A stretch of DNA of 64,000 bases from Roseburia faecis (GCF_001406815.1 NZ_CVRR01000071.1:79515-143514), one strand, 5' to 3'; numbered from the stretch's first letter, positions 16,377 to 25,921 are shown. Notes: generated by a model from the sequence alone, not told the origin. Made by a program: numbers and translations.

Positions 16377-18158
16377 TCACACAAACGTCAGGCTGTTGCT
16401 GACGCAGAGTGTCCCGTACCCGCTCTGCGGATTGGGGTAGGAAACGGAAAATGGAAGCTGTCTGGCACCTCGGATCAGATATGCTTTCATTTTTTCGCCA
16501 TATAGAAAAGGATCATTGTTCTGTAGAATGCCCCACTGCATGAGCAGTGCGCAGCTGCCGCTTACAAAAGGAGCAGCCATGGAGGTGCCGCTTCGGGATT
16601 CGTAACCGCCCCCGACAGCACAGCTGGTGATGTCGACACCGGGAGCGACCAGATCCGGTTTGACCTGTCCGGTATTCCAGGTATATCCTCTGCCGGAAAA
16701 AGGGGCGAGCGTATTGGTGGAAGAATCGTAGGCACCGACGGTAATGACATTTCCGGCGGTGGAAGGTATCGTGAGAGTGGTTTCCGTTGTCGGTGTGAGA
16801 AATTGTGTGGCAGCCCCGCGGATAGCGGCCGCCGGCATCCACAGATCAATAATTCCTTCGATGACAGACCGTGCTTCTGCGGTAAAAAACCAGACACCTC
16901 CCGAAATATAGTCCCGCCGCGGCAGCAGATCGATGGCAATTTCCTGATACAGACTATAAGGGGAGGGAAGTCCGTAGTACACCAGAATCTGTGTGGTGCC
17001 AAAGGAAAAGCGCCAGCTGCCGGGCTGATTGGGAATTTTAAATGAGGTTCCGAGACCCGGAGGAGTCAGCTGAAAACGAATATCATCCCAATAATTTTTC
17101 CAGATCTGAATCGAAAGAGAAGATTCATAATTTCCAACGGCAAATTCAATTCTGGCAGATTCTAAAGAAGCCAGTCGGGCGCTGGCATGCCCGCCGTTGT
17201 TTCCCTCATTTCCACTTCCGACAACAATATTAATGCGTCCGAGATTTGAGACATAGTCCAGGTAGGTTTCCAGAAGGGATGTTCCGCTGTGGGAGCCGTA
17301 AGTATTTCCAAAACTCAGGTTGATGACAAGAGGCACGGTATGTTCGATGGCATATCTTACGGAAAAATCGACCGCCTGCATCAGTTCGATCGTGTTTGGA
17401 AATCCCTTTGGATCGGGCGAGCCGAGTTTGACGGCAAGAAGTGAGGATTCCGGGGCAACTCCGCGGTAGAGTCCGCCGGAGGCACGGCCGTTTCCGGCGG
17501 CAATACCGGCGACATGGGTTCCGTGCCCTGTGACATCTGTGCTGGGTACAAGTTCCATGCGCTGCTCAAAAGTGTCTGCCTGAAGTGCCGCATTGATCTG
17601 TTCCGGAGAAAAAAGTGTACCCTGTGAATAACCGGCGGGGGCAAAGCGTCCAGCAGAAGGATCAGCGAGGATGGTCTGGTCCCAGAGAGCAACCAGCCGT
17701 GTGGTTTTGTCCGGATTGCAAAAATCGGGATGCGCATAGTCAATACCGGAGTCTATCACAGAAATCAGAATGCCTTTTCCGGTCAGACCATAGCTGCTGT
17801 TTTCCTGAATGGCACTCAGACAGGAAGCCTGCCGGGCAGAAACAATCTCAAAGAAAAGCTGTCTTGGACGTTCGATATATATTACTTGTGGAAAGGCGGC
17901 AAGTGATGGAATGTCGTCCTCGGAGATTTTCACTATGGCATAATTTCCAAGGAGAAAGGTAAAGGAAGAGGAAGGAAATTCATTCTGTAACGTCTGTGGA
18001 GAACCGGTGTACAGAACAATCAGGTTCCAGAACCCGTCAGAGCTGCTCCCTGTGGACAGATCATCGGAAGCGTTTCGTTCGACGGGAGTTGCCTCAAGCG
18101 AAGCGCGCAGAGAAACATCAATTTTCTGATTGAAGTCCATCGTATTCATATTATCCAT
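16377..18158 (-). CDS. Subtilisin-family (S8) serine protease, Csp-like
   Basis: The catalytic triad is present: Asp near 136 in SVIDSGIDYAHPDF, His near 212 in GHGTHVAG, and Ser near 533 in SGTSMAAPFVSG. About 200 residues are inserted between His and Ser (around SIQIWKNYWDDIRFQ), resembling the jelly-roll of the clostridial CspA/B/C family. There is no signal peptide. The first 100 residues look like a prodomain. The start MDNMNTMD is preceded by a weak RBS; an upstream in-frame ATG at 18194 is possible. The gene converges with the GGDEF-EAL gene (10-base gap) and diverges from the hydrogenase gene. Confidence 0.85.
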   Translation of the reverse strand: MDNMNTMDFNQKIDVSLRASLEATPVERNASDDLSTGSSSDGFWNLIVLYTGSPQTLQNEFPSSSFTFLLGNYAIVKISEDDIPSLAAFPQVIYIERPRQLFFEIVSARQASCLSAIQENSSYGLTGKGILISVIDSGIDYAHPDFCNPDKTTRLVALWDQTILADPSAGRFAPAGYSQGTLFSPEQINAALQADTFEQRMELVPSTDVTGHGTHVAGIAAGNGRASGGLYRGVAPESSLLAVKLGSPDPKGFPNTIELMQAVDFSVRYAIEHTVPLVINLSFGNTYGSHSGTSLLETYLDYVSNLGRINIVVGSGNEGNNGGHASARLASLESARIEFAVGNYESSLSIQIWKNYWDDIRFQLTPPGLGTSFKIPNQPGSWRFSFGTTQILVYYGLPSPYSLYQEIAIDLLPRRDYISGGVWFFTAEARSVIEGIIDLWMPAAAIRGAATQFLTPTTETTLTIPSTAGNVITVGAYDSSTNTLAPFSGRGYTWNTGQVKPDLVAPGVDITSCAVGGGYESRSGTSMAAPFVSGSCALLMQWGILQNNDPFLYGEKMKAYLIRGARQLPFSVSYPNPQSGYGTLCVSNSLTFV

Positions 18159-18275
18159 AAAATCGCACCGTCTGATGTATTTTGATAGATACATCTATAG
18201 CTTTTTAATGAAAATTTATGTACAATAAGGACATATTATGCTTAATAGAAACCACGAAAAAGCAAAGGAGATTTT

Positions 18276-19730
18276 ATGTACGCTGATGAAAATGTAATCA
18301 AGATCAAGCATGCGGTTCTGCGTGAAGTCGCAAAACTGGCATTTGAAGGGACTCTTGATGCTCAGAGAGACCACATCGCGGTTCGTCTGATTCCGGGCCC
18401 GACACCACAGTTCCGTTGCTGTATCTACAAAGAGAGAGAGATTATCCGCCAGCGTGTCCGTCTTGCAGAGGGCAAAGCCCCAGGACCGGAGGATAATGGA
18501 AATGTGATTCAGGTAATCAGTGCAGCCTGTGAGGACTGTCCGATTTCCAGTTATACCGTTACAGAAAACTGTCAGAACTGTATGGGAAAAGCATGTATCA
18601 ATGCATGTAAATTTGGTGCTATTGAGGCAGGTCGTCATCGTTCCCATATTGATCCGCAGAAATGTAAAGAGTGTGGACGCTGCGCAGCCGCATGTCCTTA
18701 CAACGCAATTGCACATTTAAAGAGACCGTGTAAATTTGCATGTCCGGTCAATGCGATTACATACAATGAATACGGTATTTCTGTAATTGATGATTCCAAG
18801 TGTATCCGCTGTGGTAAATGTATCCATAGCTGTCCGTTCGGAGCAATCGGATCTAAGACATTTATGGTTGATGTCATCAATGCCTTAAAGTCTGATAAGA
18901 AAGTATACGTGATTGCAGCACCTGCTACCGAGGGACAGTTTGGTGCAAACATCACAATGGGAAGCTGGAAGAAAGCTATGCAGGAAGTTGGATTCAACGG
19001 ATTTATCGAAGCCGGATTAGGTGGAGATATGACCGCTGCTTCCGAAGCCGCAGAGTGGGTAGAGGCATACAAGGCAGGAGAGAAGAAAGTAACTTCCTGC
19101 TGTCCGGGATTTGTCAATATGGTGCGTCTGCACTTCCCGGAGATGGCAGATAAGATTTCCACAACCATCTCTCCAATGTGTGCGGTATCCCGTATGATCA
19201 AAGCACAGGATCCGGATGCTGTGACTGTATTTGTCGGACCATGTGTAGCAAAGAAGTCTGAGGTTGTCGATCAGAAGATTGAGGGCAATGCAGATTATGT
19301 GCTGACATACAGTGAGATGCGTGCCATCATGAGTGCCAAGGGCGTAGAACTGCAGCCAAGCGATACCAGCTATCAGGAGTCTTCCGTATACGGCAAGCGT
19401 TTCGCAAACTCCGGTGGAGTTACCGCAGCAGTTGTCGAGAGCATGAAAGAGATGGAAGCTGGCATTGAGCCGAAAGTATGCAAGGCAAACGGTGCCGCAG
19501 AGTGCCGCAAGTTCCTGATGCTTATGAAGGCTGGCAAGCTGCCGGATGACTTCATTGAAGGTATGGCATGTGAAGGAGGCTGCGTCGGTGGACCAAGCTC
19601 CTTTAACGATATGCTTGTGACAAAGAAGTTCCGTGACGAACTTCTTCAGAAAGCAGATGATCGTCAGATTCTTGACAATTTGAAGAATTATCATATGGAA
19701 ACATTCTCCATGCACAGAGAAGAAGAGTAA
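18276..19730 (+). CDS. Monomeric [FeFe] hydrogenase, group B type
   Basis: The N-terminal part is rich in iron-sulfur ligands: CEDCPISS, CQNCMGKACINAC near 100, CKECGRCAAACP near 130, and CIRCGKCIHSCP near 172. The H-cluster motifs follow. L1 is TSCCPGFVNM near 270, L2 is GPCVAKKSEV near 323, and L3 is EGMACEGGCVGGPSSF near 432. The 484-aa length and the TSCCPGF variant fit the group B (TIGR04105-like) hydrogenases of fermenters. It probably evolves or oxidises H2 with ferredoxin. AAAGGAG precedes ATG 18276, and a strong terminator follows. Confidence 0.92.
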   Translation: MYADENVIKIKHAVLREVAKLAFEGTLDAQRDHIAVRLIPGPTPQFRCCIYKEREIIRQRVRLAEGKAPGPEDNGNVIQVISAACEDCPISSYTVTENCQNCMGKACINACKFGAIEAGRHRSHIDPQKCKECGRCAAACPYNAIAHLKRPCKFACPVNAITYNEYGISVIDDSKCIRCGKCIHSCPFGAIGSKTFMVDVINALKSDKKVYVIAAPATEGQFGANITMGSWKKAMQEVGFNGFIEAGLGGDMTAASEAAEWVEAYKAGEKKVTSCCPGFVNMVRLHFPEMADKISTTISPMCAVSRMIKAQDPDAVTVFVGPCVAKKSEVVDQKIEGNADYVLTYSEMRAIMSAKGVELQPSDTSYQESSVYGKRFANSGGVTAAVVESMKEMEAGIEPKVCKANGAAECRKFLMLMKAGKLPDDFIEGMACEGGCVGGPSSFNDMLVTKKFRDELLQKADDRQILDNLKNYHMETFSMHREEE

Positions 19731-19741
19731 TATTAAGATGG

Positions 19742-19770
19742 GGCCGTCGCTTGCGATGGCCTCGTTTTTT
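19742..19770 (+). terminator. Intrinsic terminator after hydrogenase
   Basis: GGCCGTCGC pairs with GCGATGGCC (one G-U pair) around a 2-base loop, followed by TCGTTTTTT. An ATG at 19738 lies in this structure and is unlikely to be a start codon. Confidence 0.85.
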
Positions 19771-20100
19771 ATTCCACAGTGGTTAAGGACAATAACAGTA
19801 GCTGGTGAGCAGATGCAGTCCTTTGTAAATGCACTGGCAGATAATGAGAACGCATGGCTTATTACAGAAAAACAAAGTGGAGCATGCATCGGATATGTTA
19901 CGATGGATATTCCGTATCCACAGCTTGCAATTGGGGAGACCGGTTATGTGATTGGCGAGAAATACCAGAGGAAGGGCGTGGGCAAATGCGCGAAGAGATA
20001 TTAAGGAAGCGTTAAGGTTTTTTAAGGAAAAGAAGATGGTTTGCAGCAAATGAATGTGATATCGTAAACACATGGAACATGTTAGTAAGAAAAAGAAAGG
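19771..20100 (+). pseudogene. GNAT acetyltransferase, broken
   Basis: One frame gives a GNAT core ending in the acetyl-CoA loop region GYVIGEKYQRKGVG, then stops at 20004. The continuation EALRFFKEKK appears in a second frame. The typical C-terminal segment (AANECDIVNTWNMLVRKRKG) appears in a third. Two frameshifts, a missing N-terminal strand and a start swallowed by the upstream terminator show a dead gene. Its 3' end abuts the ABC transporter RBS. Confidence 0.75.
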
Positions 20101-20109
20101 GAAATGGTT

Positions 20110-20826
20110 ATGTTAGAAGTTGTACATGTGACAAAACGATACCGTAAGGTGCTTGCAAATGATGATATCAATCTTACCATAGAGGATGGGCGCATCGGAG
20201 TACTGCTTGGACCTAACGGTGCAGGAAAAAGCACGATTATAAAATGTATTATGGGATTTCTGAAATATCAGGGACAGATACAGGTAAATGGTCTCGAAAA
20301 CAAGTCCATCGAGGCGAAAAAGATCATGGGATATATTCCGGAAATTCCATCGTTGTATCCGAACCTGACTGTGGATGAACATATGGAATTTATTGCACGG
20401 GCATATAAATTAAAGGATTATAAAGCCTATAAAGATGCATTGCTGGAACGGTTTGATCTGACAGATAAGAAGAAAAAATTCGGGGATGAGCTGTCAAAAG
20501 GGATGCAGCAGAAACTGTCCATCTGTTGTGGACTTTTGCCGAGACCACGGCTGGTACTGTTTGATGAGCCAATGATCGGACTGGACCCACATGCCATCAA
20601 AGAACTGAAAAAGGTGTTTGAGGAATTGCGGGATAGTGGCTGCATGGTACTGGTCAGCACGCACATGATTGACAGTATGGAAGAATTATGGGATACCACG
20701 TATATCATGAAACAGGGGCGGGTAGCCGCTGTGGTTGAGCGTGAAAATTTAAAGGATAACAATAAAAGTCTGGAAGATATTTTCTTTGAGATTACAGAGG
20801 GCGCGGCTCTGGAGAGAGAGGTGTAG
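20110..20826 (+). CDS. ABC transporter ATP-binding protein
   Basis: Walker A GPNGAGKST is near residue 36, the signature LSKGMQQKLS near 134, and Walker B RLVLFDEPMIGLDP near 152, followed by the H-loop STHMIDS. The length is 238 aa. The start is placed at 20110 (8 bases from AAAGGG) rather than the ATG at 20104, which is 2 bases from it. It belongs with the following permease as a two-gene exporter. The substrate is unknown. Confidence 0.9.
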   Translation: MLEVVHVTKRYRKVLANDDINLTIEDGRIGVLLGPNGAGKSTIIKCIMGFLKYQGQIQVNGLENKSIEAKKIMGYIPEIPSLYPNLTVDEHMEFIARAYKLKDYKAYKDALLERFDLTDKKKKFGDELSKGMQQKLSICCGLLPRPRLVLFDEPMIGLDPHAIKELKKVFEELRDSGCMVLVSTHMIDSMEELWDTTYIMKQGRVAAVVERENLKDNNKSLEDIFFEITEGAALEREV

Positions 20827-20829
20827 GTG

Positions 20830-22488
20830 ATGCGGTTATGGGGTTATTATGCATGGCATACCTTTTGGAACACGATAAAAAAGATGTTTCGAAGTACATT
20901 TCTCGTGATCATTCTTGCCATTTTTGGATTTGGAATCATATTTGGACTGATTGGTGGCGTGGTCGGTTCCATGGTAGAAAAGCAACAGTCGCTGGAAACT
21001 GTGGAATCGTCTTCGGAGGCGGATCGCGTACAGGAAGAAGCAATGGAAGAGGAAGAAACGCAAAAAACGCCACAGGAGATTGCCGCAATCAAAACCTATG
21101 TGGAAGCCGGAGTGATGATTGTTTTTCTTGCGATATTACTTTGGGGAATGTATTCCGGTTCTAAGGACGGTACGGATATTTTCCAGATGGCAGACGTGAA
21201 TCTGTTGTTTACGGCACCGATGAAACCACAGTCCGTGTTGATGTTTCGACTGAGTTTTCAGATGGTGGCAACAGTTTTCGCGTCCATATATCTGGTTTTT
21301 CAGATTCCAAATCTCGTTGTAAATATGGGATTGGGGGCATCGGCAGTTGTAGCCATTTTTGCAGGGTGGATTCTGCTTCTGGTGTTTCAGAGACTTATGA
21401 TTGTATTGACATATACGGTCTGCACCACACACGAAAAATTAAAACCATATGTGTTTCCTTTGATCGTGGGAATTGTTGTACTGCTTGGAATGATTGCAGG
21501 AGGAACATATCTGGCGAATGGGCAGAACCTGCTTGAAGCAGCACAGATGACTTTTGCCAGTCACTGGCTGCGGTATCTTCCGGTCATCGGCTGGTACAAA
21601 GGCATGATTATGTGTGCAGTGAATGGGGAACTGTTTTCGTTTCTGGTTTATCTGGGATTGCTGCTTGTAAGTGTGGCGGTACTGATTTTTGCCATCTGGC
21701 ATATGAAAGCGGATTTTTACGAAGATGCGCTGGCTTCCGCGGGAAAACGTGCACAGATGCTTGAGGCAGCAAAAGAAGGACGGGTTATTGCAGGAAAAGC
21801 ACATGCAAAAAAGCAGCAAAAGGAAGGAAACTTAAAGGGCTGGGGCGCATCCGTGTTTTTTACAAAGGAAATTTATTGCCGTAAACGTACGGCAAAATTT
21901 GGAATCATAACCAATACGATGCTGTTTTACCTGCTGGTCAGTGTCGGTATTTCCCTGTTTTGTGTCAGGATCATGGAGGTGTCCGGATTTCTGGTGCCGG
22001 GCTGTATTTTGTTTTTTGTACTTTTCTTCCGGAATATGGGAAATCCGATTGCACAGGAGACTGCGCGAAACTGGCTGTTTCTGGTGCCAGAGAATCCATA
22101 CAAGAAAGTTTTCTTCGGGGTGCTTGCAGGAACATCCCTCTGCGCGATGGATCTGCTTCCGGCATTTGTGGTTTCGGCATTGCTTTTGCATGAAAAACCG
22201 GGAATTATGCTTCTGTGGTATCTGACGTATCTGGTGGCGGATTTTATGTTTTCGGAAGTTGGGCTTTTGCTGGAAGCTCTTGTTCCGGCGTCTGCGATGG
22301 ATACGGTTAAGAGTATGATCCAGATTTTGCTGCGTTGCATTATTTTAGTAATTGTTGCCGTTTTTCTGGCAATTGGATATTTCTTTGGCGGAATTGCAGG
22401 GGCTTTAGTGTTTACCTGTGCAGCTTCTGCCGGAATCGGCGGAGCGATTTCACTGATTTATCCATGGATGCTGCATCAGGGCAGATAG
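20830..22488 (+). CDS. ABC exporter permease (PF16962-like)
   Basis: The 552-aa protein has about twelve hydrophobic segments. A large charged loop lies after the first (residues about 55-90, SSSEADRVQEEAMEEEE) and a cytoplasmic stretch lies near 300-340. The layout matches the putative ABC exporter family PF16962, from recollection. A GTG at 20827 is an alternative start. It follows the ATPase gene with a 3-base gap, so the two should be coupled. No ligand information is available. Confidence 0.78.
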   Translation: MRLWGYYAWHTFWNTIKKMFRSTFLVIILAIFGFGIIFGLIGGVVGSMVEKQQSLETVESSSEADRVQEEAMEEEETQKTPQEIAAIKTYVEAGVMIVFLAILLWGMYSGSKDGTDIFQMADVNLLFTAPMKPQSVLMFRLSFQMVATVFASIYLVFQIPNLVVNMGLGASAVVAIFAGWILLLVFQRLMIVLTYTVCTTHEKLKPYVFPLIVGIVVLLGMIAGGTYLANGQNLLEAAQMTFASHWLRYLPVIGWYKGMIMCAVNGELFSFLVYLGLLLVSVAVLIFAIWHMKADFYEDALASAGKRAQMLEAAKEGRVIAGKAHAKKQQKEGNLKGWGASVFFTKEIYCRKRTAKFGIITNTMLFYLLVSVGISLFCVRIMEVSGFLVPGCILFFVLFFRNMGNPIAQETARNWLFLVPENPYKKVFFGVLAGTSLCAMDLLPAFVVSALLLHEKPGIMLLWYLTYLVADFMFSEVGLLLEALVPASAMDTVKSMIQILLRCIILVIVAVFLAIGYFFGGIAGALVFTCAASAGIGGAISLIYPWMLHQGR

Positions 22489-22528
22489 GAGACTGCTCGC
22501 AGCCCATATAAAATAAAAAAAATTGCAC

Positions 22529-22577
22529 TTGTCGAACATTTGTTCTTGTGATATGATGTAAAAAGAACGGATGTTCG
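22529..22577 (+). promoter_or_regulatory. Promoter with two LexA-type operators
   Basis: TTGTCG (22529-22534) and TATGAT (22552-22557) form a promoter with a 17-bp spacer. Two boxes match the Gram-positive SOS consensus CGAAC-N4-GTTCG. Box 1 is CGAACATTTGTTCT at 22533-22546, over the -35 and spacer. Box 2 is AGAACGGATGTTCG at 22564-22577, over the expected transcription start. Each departs from consensus at one end base only. Confidence 0.8.
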
Positions 22578-22602
22578 GCATTTTTGCGGAGGGATACTGG
22601 AT

Positions 22603-24147
22603 ATGAGAGAAATTTTGCAGATGGATCGTATCATGGAAAAACTAACCATACTTTCGGCAGCTGCCAGATATGATGTTGCGTGTACTTCCAGCGGGGTGCA
22701 GCGTGGAGGAGATGGTACGCATACGGGAAACGCATATGCAAGTGGAATCTGTCATGCATTTACCGGGGATGGGCGCTGCATTTCACTGCTTAAGATTTTA
22801 TATACCAATGATTGTATCTATGACTGCAAATATTGCAGGAACCGTTGCAGCAATGATGTGAAGCGTGTCAGTTTTACACCGGAGGAAATCTGTAAGCTCA
22901 CGATGGAATTTTACCGCAGAAATTATATCGAAGGATTGTTCTTAAGTTCCGGAATTTTACATTCTCCGGATTATACCATGGGACTTTTATATGAGACCCT
23001 TTATTTATTGCGCACAAAATATCATTTTAACGGATATATACATGTAAAAGGAATTCCGGGAGCATCAGCGGATCTGCTGGAATTAACGGGGTATCTTGCA
23101 GACCGCATGAGTGTAAATTTAGAACTTCCCACGGCCGATGCGCTGCGGCAGATTGCGCCTAACAAAGTGCGTAAAAACATCCTTTCCCCGATGCGCCAGT
23201 TACAGAATGGAATTCGGCAAAGCCGCGAGTTTCACGGGGTATCGAGTATGAAAAGCCGGATGTATCTGGATGAGAAAACCTATTATAACCAGATGGCAGA
23301 GATGAAGGAAAGTTATGCCCGTCTGCAGGACTACCACGACGGAATTGCTGCCATCCGGGAGCATAAAGCGCGACAGAGTGCAGTACAAAGCTGGGGAGAA
23401 GAAATTGCCGGTGGGGAGAATTCCAGCAGAGTGAGAAACGTGCAAAAGAAACTTCCGCAGATAACGCGGGGATTGATGCGGCCGGATCGTTATTTTGTGC
23501 CGGCAGGACAGAGTACACAGATGGTGATCGGGGCATCGGATGAAAGTGATTATCAGATCATTTCGGTTTCAGAAGCTTTGTATCAGAAGTTTGAGATGAA
23601 GCGGATATTCTATTCTGCATTTATCAATGTGAATCATGACAGTTCCCTGCCAGATTTGCCCGGACCACCATTGTTACGTGAGCACAGGCTCTATCAGGCA
23701 GATTTTCTGTTGCGGTTTTATGGATTCCGCGCAGATGAATTGCTGTCAGAGAAAAATCCGAATTTTAACGAACAGATTGATCCGAAGTGTAATTGGGCAG
23801 TGCACCATCTGGAACTGTTTCCGGTGGAAATTAATCGTGCGGATTATTATACGCTGCTTCGTGTGCCGGGGATCGGAACAAAAAGTGCCCGCCGGATTAT
23901 GGCGGCCCGGCGGTACGCAAAGCTGGATTTTTCAGATTTAAAGAAGATCGGTGTTGTTTTGAAACGTGCAGTGTATTTTATCACCTGTAAAGGAAAGATG
24001 ATGTATCATACCCGTATGGAGGAAGGATATATTACACGGAATCTGATGTATCAGGAACGTCCGATGCAGATGCTGCTTTCGGATGGAACGGTGCAGACCT
24101 ATGAGCAGTTATCACTGTTTGATGACAGGGGGAAAATTGTAGTATGA
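22603..24147 (+). CDS. Radical SAM protein of the DNA modification/repair pair (TIGR03916-like)
   Basis: The radical SAM cysteines are in DCIYDCKYCRNRC near residue 70 (CxxxCxxC). The preceding SAAARYDVACTSSG and GGDGTHTGNAY stretches are typical of the putative DNA modification/repair radical SAM family. The C-terminal half has helix-hairpin-helix-like DNA-binding sequence (RVPGIGTKSARRIMAARR near 425). The 514-aa length is longer than the usual 420, because of about 80 extra residues around 210-300. It overlaps the next gene by 4 bases (ATGA). The LexA-type promoter points to SOS induction. The chemistry is not established. Confidence 0.85.
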   Translation: MREILQMDRIMEKLTILSAAARYDVACTSSGVQRGGDGTHTGNAYASGICHAFTGDGRCISLLKILYTNDCIYDCKYCRNRCSNDVKRVSFTPEEICKLTMEFYRRNYIEGLFLSSGILHSPDYTMGLLYETLYLLRTKYHFNGYIHVKGIPGASADLLELTGYLADRMSVNLELPTADALRQIAPNKVRKNILSPMRQLQNGIRQSREFHGVSSMKSRMYLDEKTYYNQMAEMKESYARLQDYHDGIAAIREHKARQSAVQSWGEEIAGGENSSRVRNVQKKLPQITRGLMRPDRYFVPAGQSTQMVIGASDESDYQIISVSEALYQKFEMKRIFYSAFINVNHDSSLPDLPGPPLLREHRLYQADFLLRFYGFRADELLSEKNPNFNEQIDPKCNWAVHHLELFPVEINRADYYTLLRVPGIGTKSARRIMAARRYAKLDFSDLKKIGVVLKRAVYFITCKGKMMYHTRMEEGYITRNLMYQERPMQMLLSDGTVQTYEQLSLFDDRGKIVV

Positions 24148-24902
24148 GTGAACAGATCGTGCTTCGATGTGAGGATTCTCTGGAAGGAATTTTTACAGCA
24201 CTTTTCGATGCGTTTGTGTGTAAAAATAAAATGAAAGCTCCTTATACAGACAGTATTTCCATTGCGGCCGGTGAAGGAGAAATGACTTTGTTTGCCAGGG
24301 AGATCGAAGTACAGACAGATGCGCAGAAAGTGCAGAAGACGGTTTACAGTATACAGTCAAGACTGGGGTATCCGGTGTATGATACACTGCTTCATGCATT
24401 ATGCCATTTTGCAGAGGACCGGGGGACAGCAGTTCTTGGATATCTGGTGCGTGCATTTGCACAGGGACGTGGTATTTCCGATCAGCTTGCCGATCCGTTT
24501 GCACTTCGGGTGATGGAGTTGTCCCGCAAGGTAGACAATGAGCTGGATAAGCTGCTGGGATTTGTGAGATTTCAGGATCTGGGAAGTATTCTTGTGGCGC
24601 AGCTTGCACCAAAATGCAATATGGTTCCATTGATGATGGATCATTTTTCGGATCGTTTTCCGGATGAAAATTTTATTCTCTACGATGAAAACCGAAACCT
24701 TGCTGCCGTCCATGAAGCCGGACACCGCTGTGTTCTGGTGAGTGGAGAGCAGCTTCAGATTCCGCAGGGGCATATGGATTATTTTGCTGTGCTATGGAAA
24801 CAGTATTTTGCCACCATGGAAATCCGGGAGCGTCACAATGAGCAGTGTCAGAATCATCTTCTGCCAAAATGGTATCGCAAATATATGACGGAGTGGAATT
24901 AA
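24144..24902 (+). CDS. DUF4130 protein, partner of the radical SAM protein (TIGR03915-like)
   Basis: This 252-aa protein begins with the conserved CEDSLEGIFTALFDAF. It contains GRGISDQLADPFALRVMELSRKV-type residues near 120 and the FRFQDL-like segment VRFQDLGSILVAQLAPKCNMV near 150. The C-terminal half matches DUF4130, which in other bacteria is fused to uracil-DNA glycosylase. A 4-base overlap with the radical SAM gene implies a complex or shared pathway in DNA repair. There is no glycosylase domain here. The catalytic role is unknown. Confidence 0.82.
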   Translation: MSEQIVLRCEDSLEGIFTALFDAFVCKNKMKAPYTDSISIAAGEGEMTLFAREIEVQTDAQKVQKTVYSIQSRLGYPVYDTLLHALCHFAEDRGTAVLGYLVRAFAQGRGISDQLADPFALRVMELSRKVDNELDKLLGFVRFQDLGSILVAQLAPKCNMVPLMMDHFSDRFPDENFILYDENRNLAAVHEAGHRCVLVSGEQLQIPQGHMDYFAVLWKQYFATMEIRERHNEQCQNHLLPKWYRKYMTEWN

Positions 24903-24918
24903 TAAATAGAAACGAAAC

Positions 24919-24947
24919 TTGAAAACATTTCTTAAAACCAATATAAT
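24919..24947 (+). promoter_or_regulatory. Promoter of Nudix gene
   Basis: TTGAAA (24919-24924), a 17-bp spacer and a perfect TATAAT (24942-24947) lie 77 bases before the Nudix start. Confidence 0.75.
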
Positions 24948-25024
24948 GAATAGAGTTGCAGTTATAAAACTATGGCAGAAAAGAATGATAGCAGCTGGCA
25001 CATAGGAAAATTGGAGGAATGGAA

Positions 25025-25528
25025 ATGGAACGTTGGGATATCTACGATAAAAATAAAGTGCGGACAGGAAGAACCATGGAGCGGAATCATTTCAATCTGG
25101 CAGATGATGAGTATCATCTGACGGTACTTGGCGTGATCAGGCGTCCGGATGGCAGATTTCTGATTACTAAGCGTGTGATGACCAAAGCATGGGCACCCGG
25201 ATGGTGGGAAGTTTCCGGTGGTGCTGCGCAGGCAGGAGAAGAATCGGAAGAGGCAGTGCGCAGGGAAGTTTTAGAAGAGACCGGACTGGATGTAAAAGAA
25301 GCGGAAGGTGGTTATGTATTTACCTATCACAGAGAAAATCCGGGCGAAGGAGATAACTATTTCGTAGATGTTTATCGTTACACGATGGATGTTACAGAAC
25401 AAGATGTCCATCTGCAGACGGAAGAAACAGACGGATGTCGGTTTGCTACACCAGAAGAGATCAGGGAACTCGCAGATCAGGGAATTTTCCTGCATTATGA
25501 TAGTATCAAACGGGTATTTGAGGACTAA
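25025..25528 (+). CDS. Nudix hydrolase
   Basis: The Nudix box is complete: GGAAQAGEESEEAVRREV followed by LEETGLDV near residues 65-90. The N terminus MERWDIYDKNKVRTGRTMER resembles the isopentenyl-diphosphate isomerase-like and YfcD-like subgroup. The 167-aa length fits. The start at 25025 is chosen because GGAGG lies 7 bases upstream; the ATG at 25019 is too close. It hydrolyses an unknown nucleoside-diphosphate-linked substrate. Confidence 0.88.
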   Translation: MERWDIYDKNKVRTGRTMERNHFNLADDEYHLTVLGVIRRPDGRFLITKRVMTKAWAPGWWEVSGGAAQAGEESEEAVRREVLEETGLDVKEAEGGYVFTYHRENPGEGDNYFVDVYRYTMDVTEQDVHLQTEETDGCRFATPEEIRELADQGIFLHYDSIKRVFED

Positions 25529-25576
25529 TTACAATGGATAGGAGAATATTTTAAAAGATGTATTCCCATACGCAAA

Positions 25577-25610
25577 AAAAGGAATGTTGCAGAAATGCAA
25601 CATTCCTTTT
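25577..25610. terminator. Bidirectional terminator between Nudix and cold-shock genes
   Basis: AAAAGGAATGTTGC and GCAACATTCCTTTT form a perfect 14-bp stem with a 6-base loop. It has A-rich sequence on the left and T-rich on the right, so it can end transcription from both converging genes. Confidence 0.88.
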
Positions 25611-25680
25611 TTTAATCGTTGTATCCAATATCTTATTCTAAAGAAAGAAAAAGGTACATAGAAACTAGATTAGTCGGCAA

Positions 25681-25884
25681 TTATTTCACTACTGTTACGT
25701 TAACTGCCTGAGGACCTTTAGCGCCATCAGTGATTTCGAATTCTACTGCTGCACCCTCTTCGAGAGATTTGAACCCCTCCATGTTAAGTCCTGAGTAATG
25801 TACGAATACATCGTGGCCGTCTTCAGCGGTGATGAATCCGTAACCCTTCTGGTTGTTAAACCATTTTACTGTACCTTTGTTCAT
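25681..25884 (-). CDS. Cold-shock protein
   Basis: The 67-aa single OB-fold protein starts [18 protein letters not shown], carrying RNP1 (KGYGFI). RNP2 is DVFVHYS near 29. It ends [11 protein letters not shown], all typical of the CspA family of single-strand nucleic-acid chaperones. The start is set by GGAGG 10 bases upstream; a longer frame to 25920 has no RBS. The promoter just upstream includes an inverted repeat. A convergent Nudix gene shares its terminator. Confidence 0.94.
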   Translation of the reverse strand: MNKGTVKWFNNQKGYGFITAEDGHDVFVHYSGLNMEGFKSLEEGAAVEFEITDGAKGPQAVNVTVVK

Positions 25885-25921
25885 CGAAAGTACCTCCAAT
25901 ATATTTGTGTTGCCTTGCAAC

